Origin: Epichloe hybrida
Lineage: Eukaryota; Ascomycota; Sordariomycetes; Hypocreales; Clavicipitaceae
Assembly (NCBI GenBank): GCA_019022495.1
Contig: JAFEKR010000001.1
Coordinates: 7,316,001-7,380,000, forward strand
Reading direction: 5' to 3'
DNA: 64,000 bases
This document shows positions 1 to 12,205 of this stretch, in pieces (position 1 is the first letter of the stretch; every line of letters starts with the position of its first letter). The translations under genes were made by a program, and so were the position numbers. The notes under the pieces were generated by a model. That model was not told where the DNA came from and made no database searches. It worked only from the letters and a program-made list of their open reading frames with translations.

Positions 1-431
1 TATTAACTATATACTTTATATTAATATAAAAGGGTTAAATTATATAATTAAACCCTTATTTATAAGCTTAACTAAAGATTTAACCTATAGCCTTTAGACT
101 AATCCTTAGATTATAAGTAATCTTATAGTTTAGTAGCCCCTATACTTTTATAAGTAATATATAGGCCTTATTAGCTATAGTTAAGGTTTAAGCTATTATA
201 TAATAAGTAAAGATAAAAGTAACTAGGTAAGGGAAGTAGCTAGATAAAGCAAAAGCTAGCTAACTTTAGTAATAGTTATAGTATTAGTAGTAAAAGTAAG
301 TAAAGAGAGGGGAACTAGAGAAAAGGTAAGCCTCTTATTTAATTTACTTAGTAAGACTATAACCCCGCTAGCTAATTATATCCTTAACTAGGGTCGCGTG
401 CAGGGGACACGACTTTTGACTTGGACATCCG
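1..431. mobile_element. Right end of a RIP-mutated TIR DNA transposon
   Basis: Extremely TA-rich sequence with stops in all frames, ending in a GC-retaining terminus at 396-431 followed by TA (432-433). The last 36 bases are identical to the right end at 45571-45606 and are the reverse complement of the left end at 25795-25830, so this is one end of the same TIR family; the rest of the element lies outside the window. About 215-431 aligns with 45412-45606 with roughly twenty differences, all transitions and all A/T in this copy. A TA duplication and a 36-bp TIR would fit a Tc1/mariner-Fot type element, but no transposase is visible, so the superfamily is inferred. Confidence 0.7.
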
Positions 432-433
432 TA

Positions 434-1241
434 CCTTCCATCCACTTCTATCTAATTGGTTACAGACCCTAGCTAAGGTGACTCCACAAGCTATAGCACG
501 CTTAAGGAGATAATAGCACGCCTGCTGGCGCAGCTTGCAGCTTCAATGTTTAGTGATGGACGTCGGAGGCCCTTTGCTAGGCCCTACCGTACAGTGACCC
601 ACCCCCAGCTGCCCCCAGCTGCGAACCACTTTAATATTAAGGTGCTTTGGTGGGTTCCACATCTGCCCCCCAAATTCGTCCATATCTTTAACTTCTCGCT
701 TTCCGGTCACCTCCACTTTCCTTCCTCTAGTTCTCGTTCATCACCAGCTCCCCCAAGTTTCTTTCTACCTGCTGGACTTGGGAATCCATTTCTGCCCTCT
801 GCACTTAACAGGCGAAGATCTGCTGAGCATTTTAATCGAACCCGCCACCGGGTCAGCTTCGACGACAGTATCCGTCTTTCGTCGCCCGTGAGATAAGGAC
901 GAGACACTGAGGAGGTACCGCCGCGTAATTGCCCAGCTGCCTCTGTTGCATCCCCCCCGCCTCTCTGGCCTGCTGAACTCCACTGGCCGCCACTCACCAT
1001 CGCTCAACTCACAAAGCACAGACAGCAAGGGCGGCTCCCCGTTATTAATACAACCACTGCCACTGACAGACAACAGCTGCGATTTGTCACCGCTCTGTGG
1101 AAGTGCACGTATCGCCTGACCACCCGGATCCCTCGACTCAGCTTCACTTTCAACCATTTCCATCAAAGTCTACATCAACATTTTGACCTTGGGGCGTCGT
1201 TTCTTCACATTCTTGTACAGGCACGTCGTTGTTTTGCAAAA
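434..1241 (+). other. Upstream region of the NBR1 gene
   Basis: GC-balanced, pyrimidine-rich sequence typical of a fungal promoter and 5' leader. Short open frames on both strands (for example 546-896) show no recognisable domain and are treated as chance. No tRNA or structured RNA was seen. Confidence 0.5.
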
Positions 1242-4019
1242 ATGTCTTCGATTTCTCACTCTGGGCCCGATGCCATCGTCACCGTCAAGGTGACATACGA
1301 AGGTGTCACTCGCAGGGCTAAGATGCCCCTTCGTGAAATGGTGCCTCGGGTCCTCGAGGAACACGTAAGTCTTTCATCAATCAATCAATCAACAAGCCAT
1401 CACTCAGACCATGGCATATCTCTGTTGATGGTTACTGACAGATGTAATCCCAGATCCGATCTTTTTTGCAGATCGCTGCGGACACAAAAATCATGATCGA
1501 GCGCTATTCCGACTCCGCCGCTGCCTTTGTCATGCTTGATCCCTCCAACATGGCTGTCTATAAACAGCTATACAGAGCTGCCAAGGCCAAGTCAAAGCTA
1601 AAACTTCGCGTATCTGTCTTGCCCAACAACAATAAGGCTGTCCCTAGACCAGTCACCGTCGAAGATGCTCCCGAGAACTCCGAGACCGCCGCTGCTGACA
1701 AAATTGAGCCCATTAACGCCGACTCATCACCACCACTGAATACTGCTAGCGCTGGTTCGTCTCGAACCACCGTGTCAAGGGAATATGATGCGACCTTGCT
1801 GCAGGAAGCCGCCAAGCTCATCCAGGATCATCAGGCAGACTTTGATAACCGCATCAGATATATCATGAAGTCCAACGACGAACTCTCCAACCTAACTTCC
1901 CAGCTGGCTAGCTGCAAGCCATTCAAGACGACTCCTGCAGCGCCAAAGCTTTCCGGCCCGCTCTCGCCCGTTAGCCCGGCCGCCAGTGCCATTTTTGCCG
2001 TTTGCTGCAACAGCTGCGAGAAGAACATCCCCGATGCTCATTATCACTGCTCTACCTGCGACGATGGCGATTTCGACCTCTGCCAGTCCTGTGTCGGACA
2101 AGGTATCACATGCTACAGCGAAGACCACTGGCTCATCAAGCGTACCATGAGCAATGGACAGATTGTTAACAGCACGACTGAGACCATTGCTCCGAAGCCC
2201 AAGGCTAGGCCTGCGCCCGAGCTCCAGCCAGCTGAGCCAGCCGATGACATTACTGTACCAGTGTGCGGCAGGGCCTCGGTAGAAGAGTCCACTCTCTCGA
2301 CTCCCCTGCCAGCTGATACTCGATGGCCAGTCTTCGGCAGCATGCGAACTTGCAATCAATGTGTTCGAGGTAAGCGTTCCTCTTTACTGTCTGATAGCGG
2401 CTATCAACCCATCGGCCTGTGAAAGAATACCCATTCACTGACAAAAACATTGCAGAACTTCCCGAGCGCGAATTCCTTCACTGCACCGACTGTGAAGATT
2501 ATGATCTCTGCCAGTCATGCTTTGCTATGGATACCCATGGCCACCACCCCAAGCATGGCTTCACAACCGCTATTCCTGGCACCCAAATGCCGGCTCATAT
2601 TCGCGCCAAGATGACTCCTGGCCGCAATCAGGTTCACCATGCCATCTGCGATGGATGCGATACTGTAAGATGAATGGCTGATTCCGTATGCTGTCTCCGA
2701 ATCTAATTTCGTCCTAGTACATTACTGGCATTCGCCACAAGTGTCTCGATTGCCCCGACTGGGACTATTGCGCTGAATGTGTCCAGAACGCGCACTTTTT
2801 GCACACCAGCCATCGCTTCGCTGCTGTCTACGAGCCTCTCACCGATCTCCGCGCTTCTAATGTTGCTCATCCCGTTCACATTGGAATTCGCTGTGACGGA
2901 CCCTTGTGCAGTGCCACGCAAGCTATGCCTGCCTATATTCGTGGTATCCGCTACAAGTGTGCCGTTTGTCACGATCTCGACTTCTGCGCCAACTGTGAAG
3001 CCAGCCCTGCCAATGAACACAACAAGACTCACCCTTTGATCAAGTTCAAGACGCCGGTCCGCCACGTGAGCGTCACCACCTCGGGTGAACACCAAGATGG
3101 AAAGCGTATGCCAGCCATGGGCGATCGTTTGAGCACCAGTTCCAAAGCTACTGAGACGGCCCCAAGTTCACCCACAAATGCCATCAATGCAGTTCAGACC
3201 GTCGTCGATGTCAAGCCTGTCGAGGCAATCATTCCTCCTTCTTGTCCCGCTGAGGGGCACATGCCCATGCCCTTGCCCCAGCTTCAGCCCGAATCCGAGC
3301 TCATGGAGGAGGACCTTCGTGCTGTGTTCTTGCGTGACTCCATTGCGGACGGCACCATTTTCCCCCCTGATCATGTATTCCAGCAGACTTGGATCCTCCG
3401 TAATGAAGGCAAGACTGCGTGGCCCGCCGGATGCTCCGTCAAATTTGTTGGTGGCGACTACATGGGTCGTGTTGATTCAGCTCATCCTGCTGGTATCTCT
3501 GAACTCGTCTCTGCTTCCGAGTCCACAATTTGTTTCCCACCTTTGGCTCCTGGCGCGGAGTGCGCCTTCAGTGCATTGCTTCGCACCCCGTCTCGACCGG
3601 GAAAGATGATCTCCTACTGGCGCCTGACCACTCCAGATGGCATGCGATTCGGACACCGCCTGTGGTGCGAGGTGATTGTTCGAGCTGCAGCGGTTCCGGA
3701 TGTCAAGCGTACTACCCCGTCTTCATCGCCAGTTTCAACGCCTCCAGCCGTAAAGACTGAAGTCAACGATGACAGCCAAACCAGCAGCATGATGATCTTC
3801 CCCAAACTTGAGAAAGAATCTCCCAGTGCTAGTATGCTCGAAGAGACTCAGGCTGAGCCTACCGAGGCGGCTTCCAAGGATGAAACCGACAAGTACGACG
3901 AAGACGACGAGTGGGATGCGTCGGAGGACGGCTTCATGACGGACGAGGAGTATGATATTCTAGATGCTTCAGATGAGGAGTTTCTTGAGGAGCAGCAGAA
4001 GAAGCTCTTGAACAAGTAG
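1242..4019 (+). CDS. NBR1-type selective autophagy receptor (PB1, four ZZ fingers, FW domain)
   Basis: Read as exons 1242-1364, 1472-2369, 2456-2664 and 2718-4019, which join in frame to 843 aa. Seen: an N-terminal PB1-like region (about residues 11-92); four Cys-rich ZZ-type fingers at about 216-265, 332-378, 401-455 and 464-525; then a four-tryptophan (FW/NBR1) domain at about 610-731 with its four Trp in TWIL, AWPAG, YWRL and LWCEV. An acidic C-terminal tail carries EEYDIL (YDIL at about 822-825), a good LC3/Atg8-interacting motif. In the family, NBR1 binds cargo through ZZ and FW and links it to Atg8 for vacuolar delivery. The introns have GTAAGT, GTAAGC and GTAAGA donors. The ATG was chosen because it opens the PB1 frame just upstream of the first intron. 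Family assignment is firm; the exact N-terminus is inferred. Confidence 0.9.
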
Positions 4020-5261
4020 GAGAGCTGTACGACTGATCGTAAAGATCGACCAGTTGTCGACTTGGAGCGTACGGCACGGCATGTCTTTTGCCATGATGGC
4101 TGACTTGTAATTTGCTTGTGTTTTTTTTTTATTTGTTTCAACTCTTGTATTGTGACTGCAGCTGAAGCCCTGGATGGGCAGATCTCAAGTTCCATGTGTG
4201 CCGGTTGTCGATGCAAATTGATATCGACCAAGACTGCTGGGCACGCACTGGATGCTATTAGGAGAGAATTTTGCATTCGTTTTCATTCATCTAGGTCATC
4301 AGATAGGACTAAATCGACCTCTTGGGATCCCTGTGTGCAAGACAGTGTGCGAAACTCTGACCCAGAAGTGTATTCTATGACATATTAGAACATATTATAA
4401 CGTCCGCGATGCGTTTGCTGCTGAAGTCAATCGCTCAGGAGAAGTCTGCTGTTCTCTCCCATCGATTCCCGGACGCGAGCGGGCGGCCCGATGGCAGGGA
4501 AGCGGGGCAAGATGGGTTGAGCCAATCAACGATGGCAACGCCATTTGGACGTGTAACCGAGTTTTGTGGTAATCATAATATTACGGAGCAGCCTCGAGGC
4601 ACTGGACCGCAACCACTGGGGTGTGCACTGTGCACTGGTGGGTGGGTGGCTCCACCCCGTACTTCACGTAATAACCAAAGCAATTTGGCAGCCCTCGAGC
4701 TTTTCGAGTTGGCGCTCAGGTGCAGCAGCCGCACCGAAACCTTTGCGCGCCTCTAATATTACGCCTCTCCTCCCACACACACCACAACACCACACACCAC
4801 ACACCACACACACCAGAATCACTCCATTTTCTTCTCTCCATTTTCTACCCATCCCGCGCTCCCCAAAACCACCACACAGCGCCCCGGGCCGGCAACCAGA
4901 TGCGGCTGCTTCTTGCGCGTCTGCATGCACCTGTCTCCTGTGTCGCAGAAACCACAATACATTTTGTTTCCCGACTGCTTTGGGGCTTGACAAATCCCAA
5001 GAGCAGCGCTTGCTGATCTGGCTGTCGCCGCACTGTGTGGCTGTCTCCGTCCTCACTTCTCCCTCTCTCTATTCTCCTAACAGTTTTGGCCCCAGAAAAA
5101 AAAAGTTTCGTGAGTCGTTCAACGCAAGCCACAACCGGCTCGACGCCTTGATCCCTCCCAAACCTTCGAACCCAATCTCTCATCTCGTCAACCTTTTGCA
5201 TTTCCATCTCTTCTCCATCGACGCGTCTTCTCGTCGTCCGTTCCATCGCATCACGGCTACA
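4020..5261. other. Intergenic region between NBR1 and the nucleoporin
   Basis: Holds the NBR1 3' region (T-run at 4122-4131) and the nucleoporin promoter/5' leader. A CA/CCACA-rich low-complexity run lies at about 4776-4813 and a CT-rich stretch near 5059-5075, both common in fungal leaders. The nucleoporin frame is open upstream to 4566, but that extension lacks coding character, so the start is placed at 5262. Confidence 0.5.
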
Positions 5262-8200
5262 ATGGTCACGTTTTCCATTCCCGGTGACGATGTCATCGAG
5301 GCCACAAATGGCACACCCAGGTCTCGACCTCCACTGCCTTTTGCTAAGCGCGCATATGCAGCCGCATCGCCGTTTGGCAGTTCCTCCGCAAAGCGTCTAG
5401 CCACACCCCATGCTTCATCAAGCCGGAAACTGTTGACGACGCGCGACGAAGTCCCGTCCAGCAGCCTGAATAGGAGCTCGATAGCTACAGCAAGAAACAT
5501 CTTCAGGGCATCTGCCGTCAGCGATAGTCCTCCTACATCTGCCTTCTCCCCGGGCATCCCAAACAGTACCATGAAGAAGGTTTTCGCACCCGGTGCTACG
5601 CCCGAGCCCTCGAGAGTATACCGGGAGTCCATCGCCCATGCTACTCCTCGTGGCATGGCTGCCAAGACAAGCACAAAAGAGCTATTTCCGATGCGCATTG
5701 CTTCACCTCCTCCAGAGTTGACTGGAGAGGTTTTGACGCACAAGATACCCAAGGAATGGAATGCCAAAGGGTCCATCTACGCTGACCAATTTCTGGCGCA
5801 TCTCTGCCCTCCCGAGCTCGACGAGGAGCAGCGTCGCCAATTCTTCTGCATTCTTGACCTCAGACGGCTGAAGTACGCCGCCAACGAAATATTCGCCAAG
5901 AAGGATTGGAAGCTCAACGTCATCAATTTCGCAAAGGAGTTTGAGAAGAGCCGAAGCATCATATTGCTGCGGTATGGTCTCTACGAGTTCCAGAATGTGA
6001 AGCCGTCCAAAGATGTCCTCAAGAGGTGGCGACGAGAACATGGTTTACCCGAACCCGAAGAGGAAGATGCCAATGATGAATCGACCCCCTCGAGACCCAC
6101 GTCATCCAAGAAGCGCAAGGCGGCCGATGACGATTCGGTAACTCCCGCCGCCAAGGGGAAGCGTCGAGCTATGGACCAACACGCCGAGAAGGCCGAGCAT
6201 GCTGCCTCTATCTCCACTCCTATGGGCAATAACAAGAGGAAGGCTTCTGTTAGCGAGGAGCAGCCAGCCAAGATGCAAAAGTCGACGCCGTCGTCGGCCA
6301 AGTCACTTTTCGAAAAGATTGCCAACAAGCCAGCGTTTGGTAAACCCACGGAAGAGTCCACAGCTGCTACGAAACCGAGCCCATTGATTGCGAACAAGCC
6401 TGCTACTAGCAGCAGCCTGGCGCGCTCTGTCTTTACCAATCCGAATCCTGCGGGGGCTCAGACTACTTCGACAGGTGGAAGCAACATTTTTGGCTATCTT
6501 TCAGATGCCAGCTCTGCTAAGAACAGCGGTGTCGACGCCGATGCCGAGAACGAATCAGACTCAGATCAGGACGACAGTCAGGAGGCTGGCCAGAGTGACG
6601 GGCCGAGTGTTGCCGCCAGTGGTGCCGGTGACGCTGGCTCGCAGATCGGATCCAGCCTGTTCGGTGGGAAGCCGGCTCTGCCAGCCGCTGGTCTGGGTGC
6701 AGCATCGTCGAGTGCACCTGGTACCCGAGAGAGCACGCCAGGCCGCAGTCTGTTCGACCGTGTCACCAAGGACAGCGGTGGCCGGCCTGTTCGCGCGGAG
6801 GAAAGGGTTGAAGAACTGGAAGCAGGGGGCGCGGTCGAGCCAGAACCTCAGGCCGAGTCGCAGTCCCAACCTGTCCAAGAGAAGTCCGCTGTCGCTGACC
6901 AGACTTGGAACCCAACCACAACGCCCATCAAGTTTGCGCCATTCACGGCAGCAGCCCCAACCACCTCTCTTGTCGGCAACTCGGGCGCCAACACTACAAG
7001 TTCTATTTTCGCCCCCAAGGCCACTGAACCGTCCAACATCTTCGGTGCTCCCAAGCAGGAACAGTCGTCTAAAAAGGACTCCTCTACAGGGGTGAATGCT
7101 GAGGAGGCAAGCAGGGACGGTGGCGAGTCGGACAAGGAAAACGAGTCGCAACCGGCCAAGAAGCCACTCGTTGATACCAAGACACCTGCAGGACAGCCAG
7201 CGTTGGTTCGAGTCTCTTTGGTGCTAAGCCAGCAAGTTCTGAAGCTCCCAAGCCCGTCTCTGGCCTCTTCGGTGGCTCTACTGCTGCTGCTGCTACTACT
7301 ACTACGACAGCCCCCAAGGTTGACACGAAGCCTGCCGAAGCTAGCTCGAAACCCAATATCTTTGGCCAGCCAACAAAACCTGCAGAGGCGGCACCTACGT
7401 CTTCTTTGTTCGGAACTAAGCCCGCCGAGACGGACAAAGCACCCGAGGCGGGAGCTTCCACCGCGACGTCTTTGTTTGGTGGCGTCAGCTCAAAAACCGC
7501 GCCTGAGTCGAACCATGCCAATAATCTGTTTGGCGTCAAGCCTGCCAGCACGGCGAGCAGTCTCTTTGGCAGTGGTGCCTCCACTCCTGCCCAACAGCCA
7601 TTGTTTGCGGCTACCTCAGCAACCAATTCGACCGCAGTGAAAACGGACGCACCGAAACCGATTTTCAACTTTGGCAATACCACGAGCACTACCACCACCA
7701 CAGCCCCATCAGCCACCGCCTCAAAGCCATTGTTCGGGGCTCCTAAATCACCAACCCCTGCTGCGGCGGGTAATAATCTGTTTGGTAGTCCCATGAAGCA
7801 GGACGACCCTTCGCCCGCCAAGAAGAAGGTCCTCAACGGCGGAAGCAACGGAGACTCGGCACCAGCCTTCGGCTTCGGCGGTGGCAGTCAGCCCGCTGCT
7901 CCAAATACCAACCTCTTTGGAGCTTCATCGGCCCCGACTCAGAACAGTGATCCTACTGGCGCCACCGGCTTTGGGGGAGCTTCAACCAACACTGGGTCCG
8001 GTTCTGGAGGTTTCAACTTTAACTTTGGCGGCGGCGCCTCGACGGCGGCGGCGGCGACGACGACGACGTCTGGTTCTGGATTCAATAATCCGTTCGCCTC
8101 TGGTGGTGCTGGCGGCAACTCTGCGACATCTGCTGCTCCCTCGAATGGTGGCATGTTCTCGTTTGGTGCTGGATCCTCAGCGCCCCCCGGAACCTCTTCG

Positions 8201-9024
8201 CCTTTCCAATTTGGTGGCGGCGGTGGCTCTATTTTCGGGGCAAATCAAGGCATCAACAATGCCGCACCCATGTTTGGCGGCGCTTCGGGAACCGGCAGCG
8301 CCCCGTCTTTCAATTTTTCGGCTGGAGGCGCTGCGCCGCAGGGAACTGGTTCCGTGTTTGGTTCCAACCAAGCTGCGCCGGCCTTCAACCTCCAGCCGCC
8401 AGCTGGTGGATCTACAACCACCGGGACCAGTAAGTCTCCATTTCCGCGTCGGAAAATAGCGCCGCTAAAGCGACGGGTGTAGACTCCCCCCTGAATTTCG
8501 GAGGCGGCTCCAGCTTGGCCACCACCCCAGCTGCAGGGACCCCGGAGCCCTCAGCTCAAGCGGACGCAGCAAAGAACGGCGATGCGAACAATGAAGAGGG
8601 TGAGAAGCATGAGCAAATCAACCTGGTCGATGCTGTGGACGAGGACGAAGAGGTACTTCACGAAGTCCGAGCCAAGGTTCTCAAGTTTGTTCCTGCCTTG
8701 GTAAAGTCGGATGATGCGGACGATCCACCAAAATCGAAGAGCCCCTGGTCGACCCAGGGCGTAGGACAGCTACGCTTACTGAAGCATAAGGAAACAAAGC
8801 TTGTGCGACTGCTGCTACGAGCCGAACCCCGCGGCCATGTGGCTCTCAATCGCGCCGTGCTGCCAAACATGTCTTACAAGGCCGATGAGAAGTATGCCAA
8901 GCTGACAACGTCCAACGAGAAGGGTAACGGGTTGGAAACATGGATGATTCAAGTAAAGACCAAGGATCTCGCAAAGGATCTCGCAGAAGCGATTGAGAAG
9001 AACAAGGAATCGAATAAGACTTGA
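5262..9024 (+). CDS. FG-repeat nucleoporin with C-terminal Ran-binding domain (Nup2/Nup61/Nup50 type)
   Basis: Two exons, 5262-8429 and 8483-9024, around a 53-nt intron (GTAAGT, branch GCTAAAG, GTGTAG). The N-terminus is basic and Ser/Pro-rich with a conserved helical segment at about residues 150-260, then Lys-rich nuclear-signal-like patches (SKKRKAA). Many FG motifs (SLFG, NIFG, NLFG, FNFG) follow, and the last 130 residues form a Ran-binding domain with charged KVLKF and WMIQVKTKD-like segments. Family knowledge: such proteins sit on the nuclear basket and speed importin-alpha/Ran recycling. Oddity: the frame must change near 7190-7200. Upstream reads in the frame of the ATG, while FG repeats from about 7200 (SLFGAKP) read in another frame. 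No convincing splice pair bridges it, so a single lost base, real or from sequencing, is likeliest. Confidence 0.85.
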
Positions 9025-9903
9025 GTACTTAATACGCGTTGGCAAAGAGAGAAGACACAACTTCTTTTTTTTAGCAACCATGGGGCAAAGCGGCGAGCGT
9101 GTCAAGTTCTCCTCCGATCAGGCATGGAACGAAAAAGGTAAGGTATAGCTGGCATCCATTAATGGCGTTGCTTAGAGCATTGTAATTACAATTGGCTATT
9201 TTGTGGTTCTTCGAATTCCTAGTCGACAAAAGGGAGCCAGCCTGTGGACGCAACGTATATATATATATATATATATATTCCTGAACAAAAGGAGGCAAAA
9301 ATGACTGCTTTGTTGGCGAGGTGCGCAAGTGTATTCAGAAAGCCTGTTGGTTGCGACGGTCAATGCGGATGGTCAGTCAGTCACTGAAAAGCTTGGCTCG
9401 GTGTTCGTTCAGCCTGGTGCTTCAAAGGCAGTGAGTGCAGTGTGAGATGTGAATGAAGCATTGGCGATGGATGGTATAGACGTCTTGGTGAATGAACAAG
9501 TCACTGCATTCGGGCATTCGGGCATTCGGGCGTTCGAGGCTGGGGGATTGGCTCCACAGTCAAAAGCATTTTCTTTTTCTAGTTTCGATCGAATGAGAAA
9601 ACCATCAAACTGGATGGAACTGGATGGAACTGGATGGTTCGTGGCCTCTCTCTGATGACTCTGATGAAGCAAGTGAATTGAATGCCCATTGCCAGCCAAC
9701 CACCTGCAAGTTGAACGCGGGGGCGGGGGGCTGTAGTTGGGTGGTGGTTGGGTGGTGGTTGGGTGGCGTGGTGTGGCGGAAACTTTGGGAGCTTGCACCA
9801 ACAACCGCCGCCGTTGCGCGTCGTGTAAAGACGGGCTACCAGATCTTTTCCCTCTTCTCTCCAGAGCCTGCAGGCAACCACGTTTGCACTGAAACTGACC
9901 GCA
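9025..9903. other. Intergenic region upstream of gamma-tubulin
   Basis: No gene seen. It contains the nucleoporin 3' region, a TA dinucleotide run (9255-9278), short direct repeats of GCATTCGG (about 9508-9530) and GGATGGAACT (about 9613-9640), and a GTGG/TTGGGTGG tract (about 9739-9775). Small frames on both strands overlap these repeats and have no recognisable domain. Confidence 0.5.
9255..9278. repeat. (TA)n microsatellite
   Basis: About twelve uninterrupted TA units downstream of the nucleoporin stop, in non-coding DNA. Confidence 0.9.
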
Positions 9904-11740
9904 ATGCCTCGGTATGTGTTGTGACAAGGCATTGCCCGCCAAAATTCATTCCCTTCCCGTTGATCACTGACAGATCATGCACGGGCAGAGAGATAATCAC
10001 GATCCAGGCTGGGCAGTGCGGCAACAGCAGTGCGTACACCTTCGGATCCCCCATTTTGCAGCCGGCGTGAGGAACGAAAAGGCTGGTTGATGCCTTGGCT
10101 TTACTTCGATACTGACCGTCGGTGCCGCAGTTGGGAGTCAGTTCTGGCAGCAGCTCTGCGTGGAGCACGGCATCAGTCAAGATGGCAATCTTGAAGATTT
10201 TGCGACAGAAGGAGGCGACCGAAAGGACGTGTTCTACTATCAAAGCGATGATACGAGATATATACCGCGCGCGATCCTCATAGACCTCGAGCCTCGAGTG
10301 TGTCTCATCCTACCCATACCCATAGCAATAGCAATAGCAATAGCAATAGCGATACGGGCAATGGTCACTTCCAAGAGGACACCAGGCTAACATGCTCTTT
10401 TGTCGGAACATAGGTGATCAACGGCATTCAGACCGGACCCTACAAAAACATATACAACCCGGAAAACTTCTACGTTGGCAAGAACGGCATGGGCGCCGCG
10501 AACAACTGGGGTGATGGGTACCAATCCGGCGAAGCCGTCTGCGAGGATATCATGGAGATGATTGACCGGGAAGCAGACGGGAGCGATTCGTTAGAAGGCT
10601 TCATGATGCTTCACTCTATTGCGGGTGGAACGGGCTCCGGTCTGGGCAGCTTTCTACTGGAGAGGCTGAATGACCGGTTTCCAAAGAAGATTATCCAGAC
10701 GTACTCGGTGTTTCCTGATACAACGAACTCGGGAGATGTGGTCGTCCACCCATATAATAGTATCTTGTCGATGAGGAGGCTTGTGCAGAATGCGGATTCG
10801 GTCGTGGTGCTTGATAATGGCGCGTTGAGCCACATTGCCGCCGATCGATTGCATGTACAGGAGCCAAGCTTTCAGCAGACGAACCAGTTGGTATGTTTTG
10901 GACACGGCAAGAGGAAATCAAAAGGGGCTTCCTTCCTAACTGACTTTTTTTTTTTTTTTCGATCGGCACTAGGTCGCTACGGTTATGTCGGCCAGCACCA
11001 CCACCCTACGATACCCCGGGTACATGCACAATGATCTCGTCAGCATCCTGGCGTCCCTCATACCAACGCCAAGATGCCACTTTCTCATGACGGCGTACAC
11101 GCCCTTCACTGGAGACCAGGTCGAGCAGGCCAAGACTGTGCGCAAGACGACTGTCCTCGACGTCATGAGGAGGCTGCTTCAGCCGAAGAACCGCATGGTC
11201 TCGACCATCCCTGGCAAGAAGAGCTGCTACATTTCCATCCTGAACGTGATTCAGGGTGAAGTCGACCCCACCGATGTACACAAGAGCCTGCTGCGCATTC
11301 GCGAACGTCGGCTCGCGACCTTTATTCCCTGGGGGCCCGCCAGCATCCAAGTCGCCTTGACAAAGAGGAGTCCATATATCCCCATGAGCCACCGCGTCAG
11401 TGGTCTCATGCTTGCCAATCATACCAGCATTGCAACTGTACGTGCTCTGCCGTGTTCCTCCTTCAAGACACCAGGTGGTGAGCTGCTAACCTTGTTCTGT
11501 CTACAGCTGTTCAAGCGCATTGTCAAACAATTCGACGGCATGCGCAAGCGAAACGCTTTCATGGAGAGCTACAAAAAGACGGCACCGTTTGCGGAGAACC
11601 TGAATGAGTTTGATGAGGCGAGAGAGGTGGTGGGCGATTTGATTGCCGAGTATGAGGCTGCCGAGGATGCGGACTATTTGAGCCCTGACACGGGGGGGGA
11701 TAGGGGCGTGTCTGCGGAGGGCGATAGACGGATGGCATAG
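9904..11740 (+). CDS. Gamma-tubulin
   Basis: Six exons: 9904-9911, 9989-10029, 10131-10297, 10414-10890, 10973-11437 and 11507-11740, giving 463 aa. The first exon is only 8 nt (ATG CCT CG). The N-terminus reads [16 protein letters not shown], the tubulin nucleotide-binding start. The tubulin GTP signature GGTGSG lies at about residues 143-148. [24 protein letters not shown] and the late [17 protein letters not shown] segment mark the gamma rather than alpha or beta class. Length matches the family (about 450-475 aa). Family role: microtubule nucleation at spindle pole bodies in the gamma-tubulin complex. Intron 3 (10298-10413) contains a hexanucleotide repeat and intron 4 a long T-run. Donors and acceptors keep phase throughout. 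Confidence 0.95.
10322..10351. repeat. (ATAGCA)n hexanucleotide repeat in gamma-tubulin intron 3
   Basis: About five head-to-tail ATAGCA units inside the third intron; it does not touch the splice sites. Confidence 0.85.
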
Positions 11741-12205
11741 CCGAGGTAGACTTGATCATGGCTGAAGGCATGCATGGGTTGGACTCGGGAAGGGTAACTA
11801 TCGGCGTTGGGGAATCGATGACATACATGAATTGATATGATTTTCGATAATATATCCATGCTTCTTTACCTCGAGGTGAACGACCTAAAACCTGTATAAT
11901 GTTGACATGGCAACCTTGCTCTCGGGAGATGCAGATGGGATTGGAGTGAGTGAAGCACGTCAGCAATCCTCCTTTTTTTTTTTCCTCCCCGATTGCTGTA
12001 TCACAAATTACAAGAATCTCGAAACTATATCCGCACGTCCCCGATTATCACAAGGACCTCCACGGGACCAGCCGTCATCACAGGCGGTGACACCCGGCAG
12101 AAATATTTCGGGCTCTTTCTCGTTCGCAGCCCCGAGAAAGCAAGCGAAACTCGCCCATCGCATCAACCCGCTCCGCCAAGCGCACGCATCCCCAACACTT
12201 TCATA
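11741..12205. other. Intergenic region, gamma-tubulin to TIM22
   Basis: The gamma-tubulin 3' region is followed by the TIM22 promoter and leader, with a T-run near 11973-11983. No further gene or RNA is seen. Confidence 0.5.

Noticed and set aside
546..1166. Overlapping short open frames upstream of NBR1 on both strands
   Set aside because: No domain, pyrimidine-rich leader composition and mutually overlapping frames; treated as chance.
4566..5261. N-terminal extension of the nucleoporin frame
   Set aside because: Open by chance through CA-rich leader sequence; a good ATG with family-like sequence lies at 5262.
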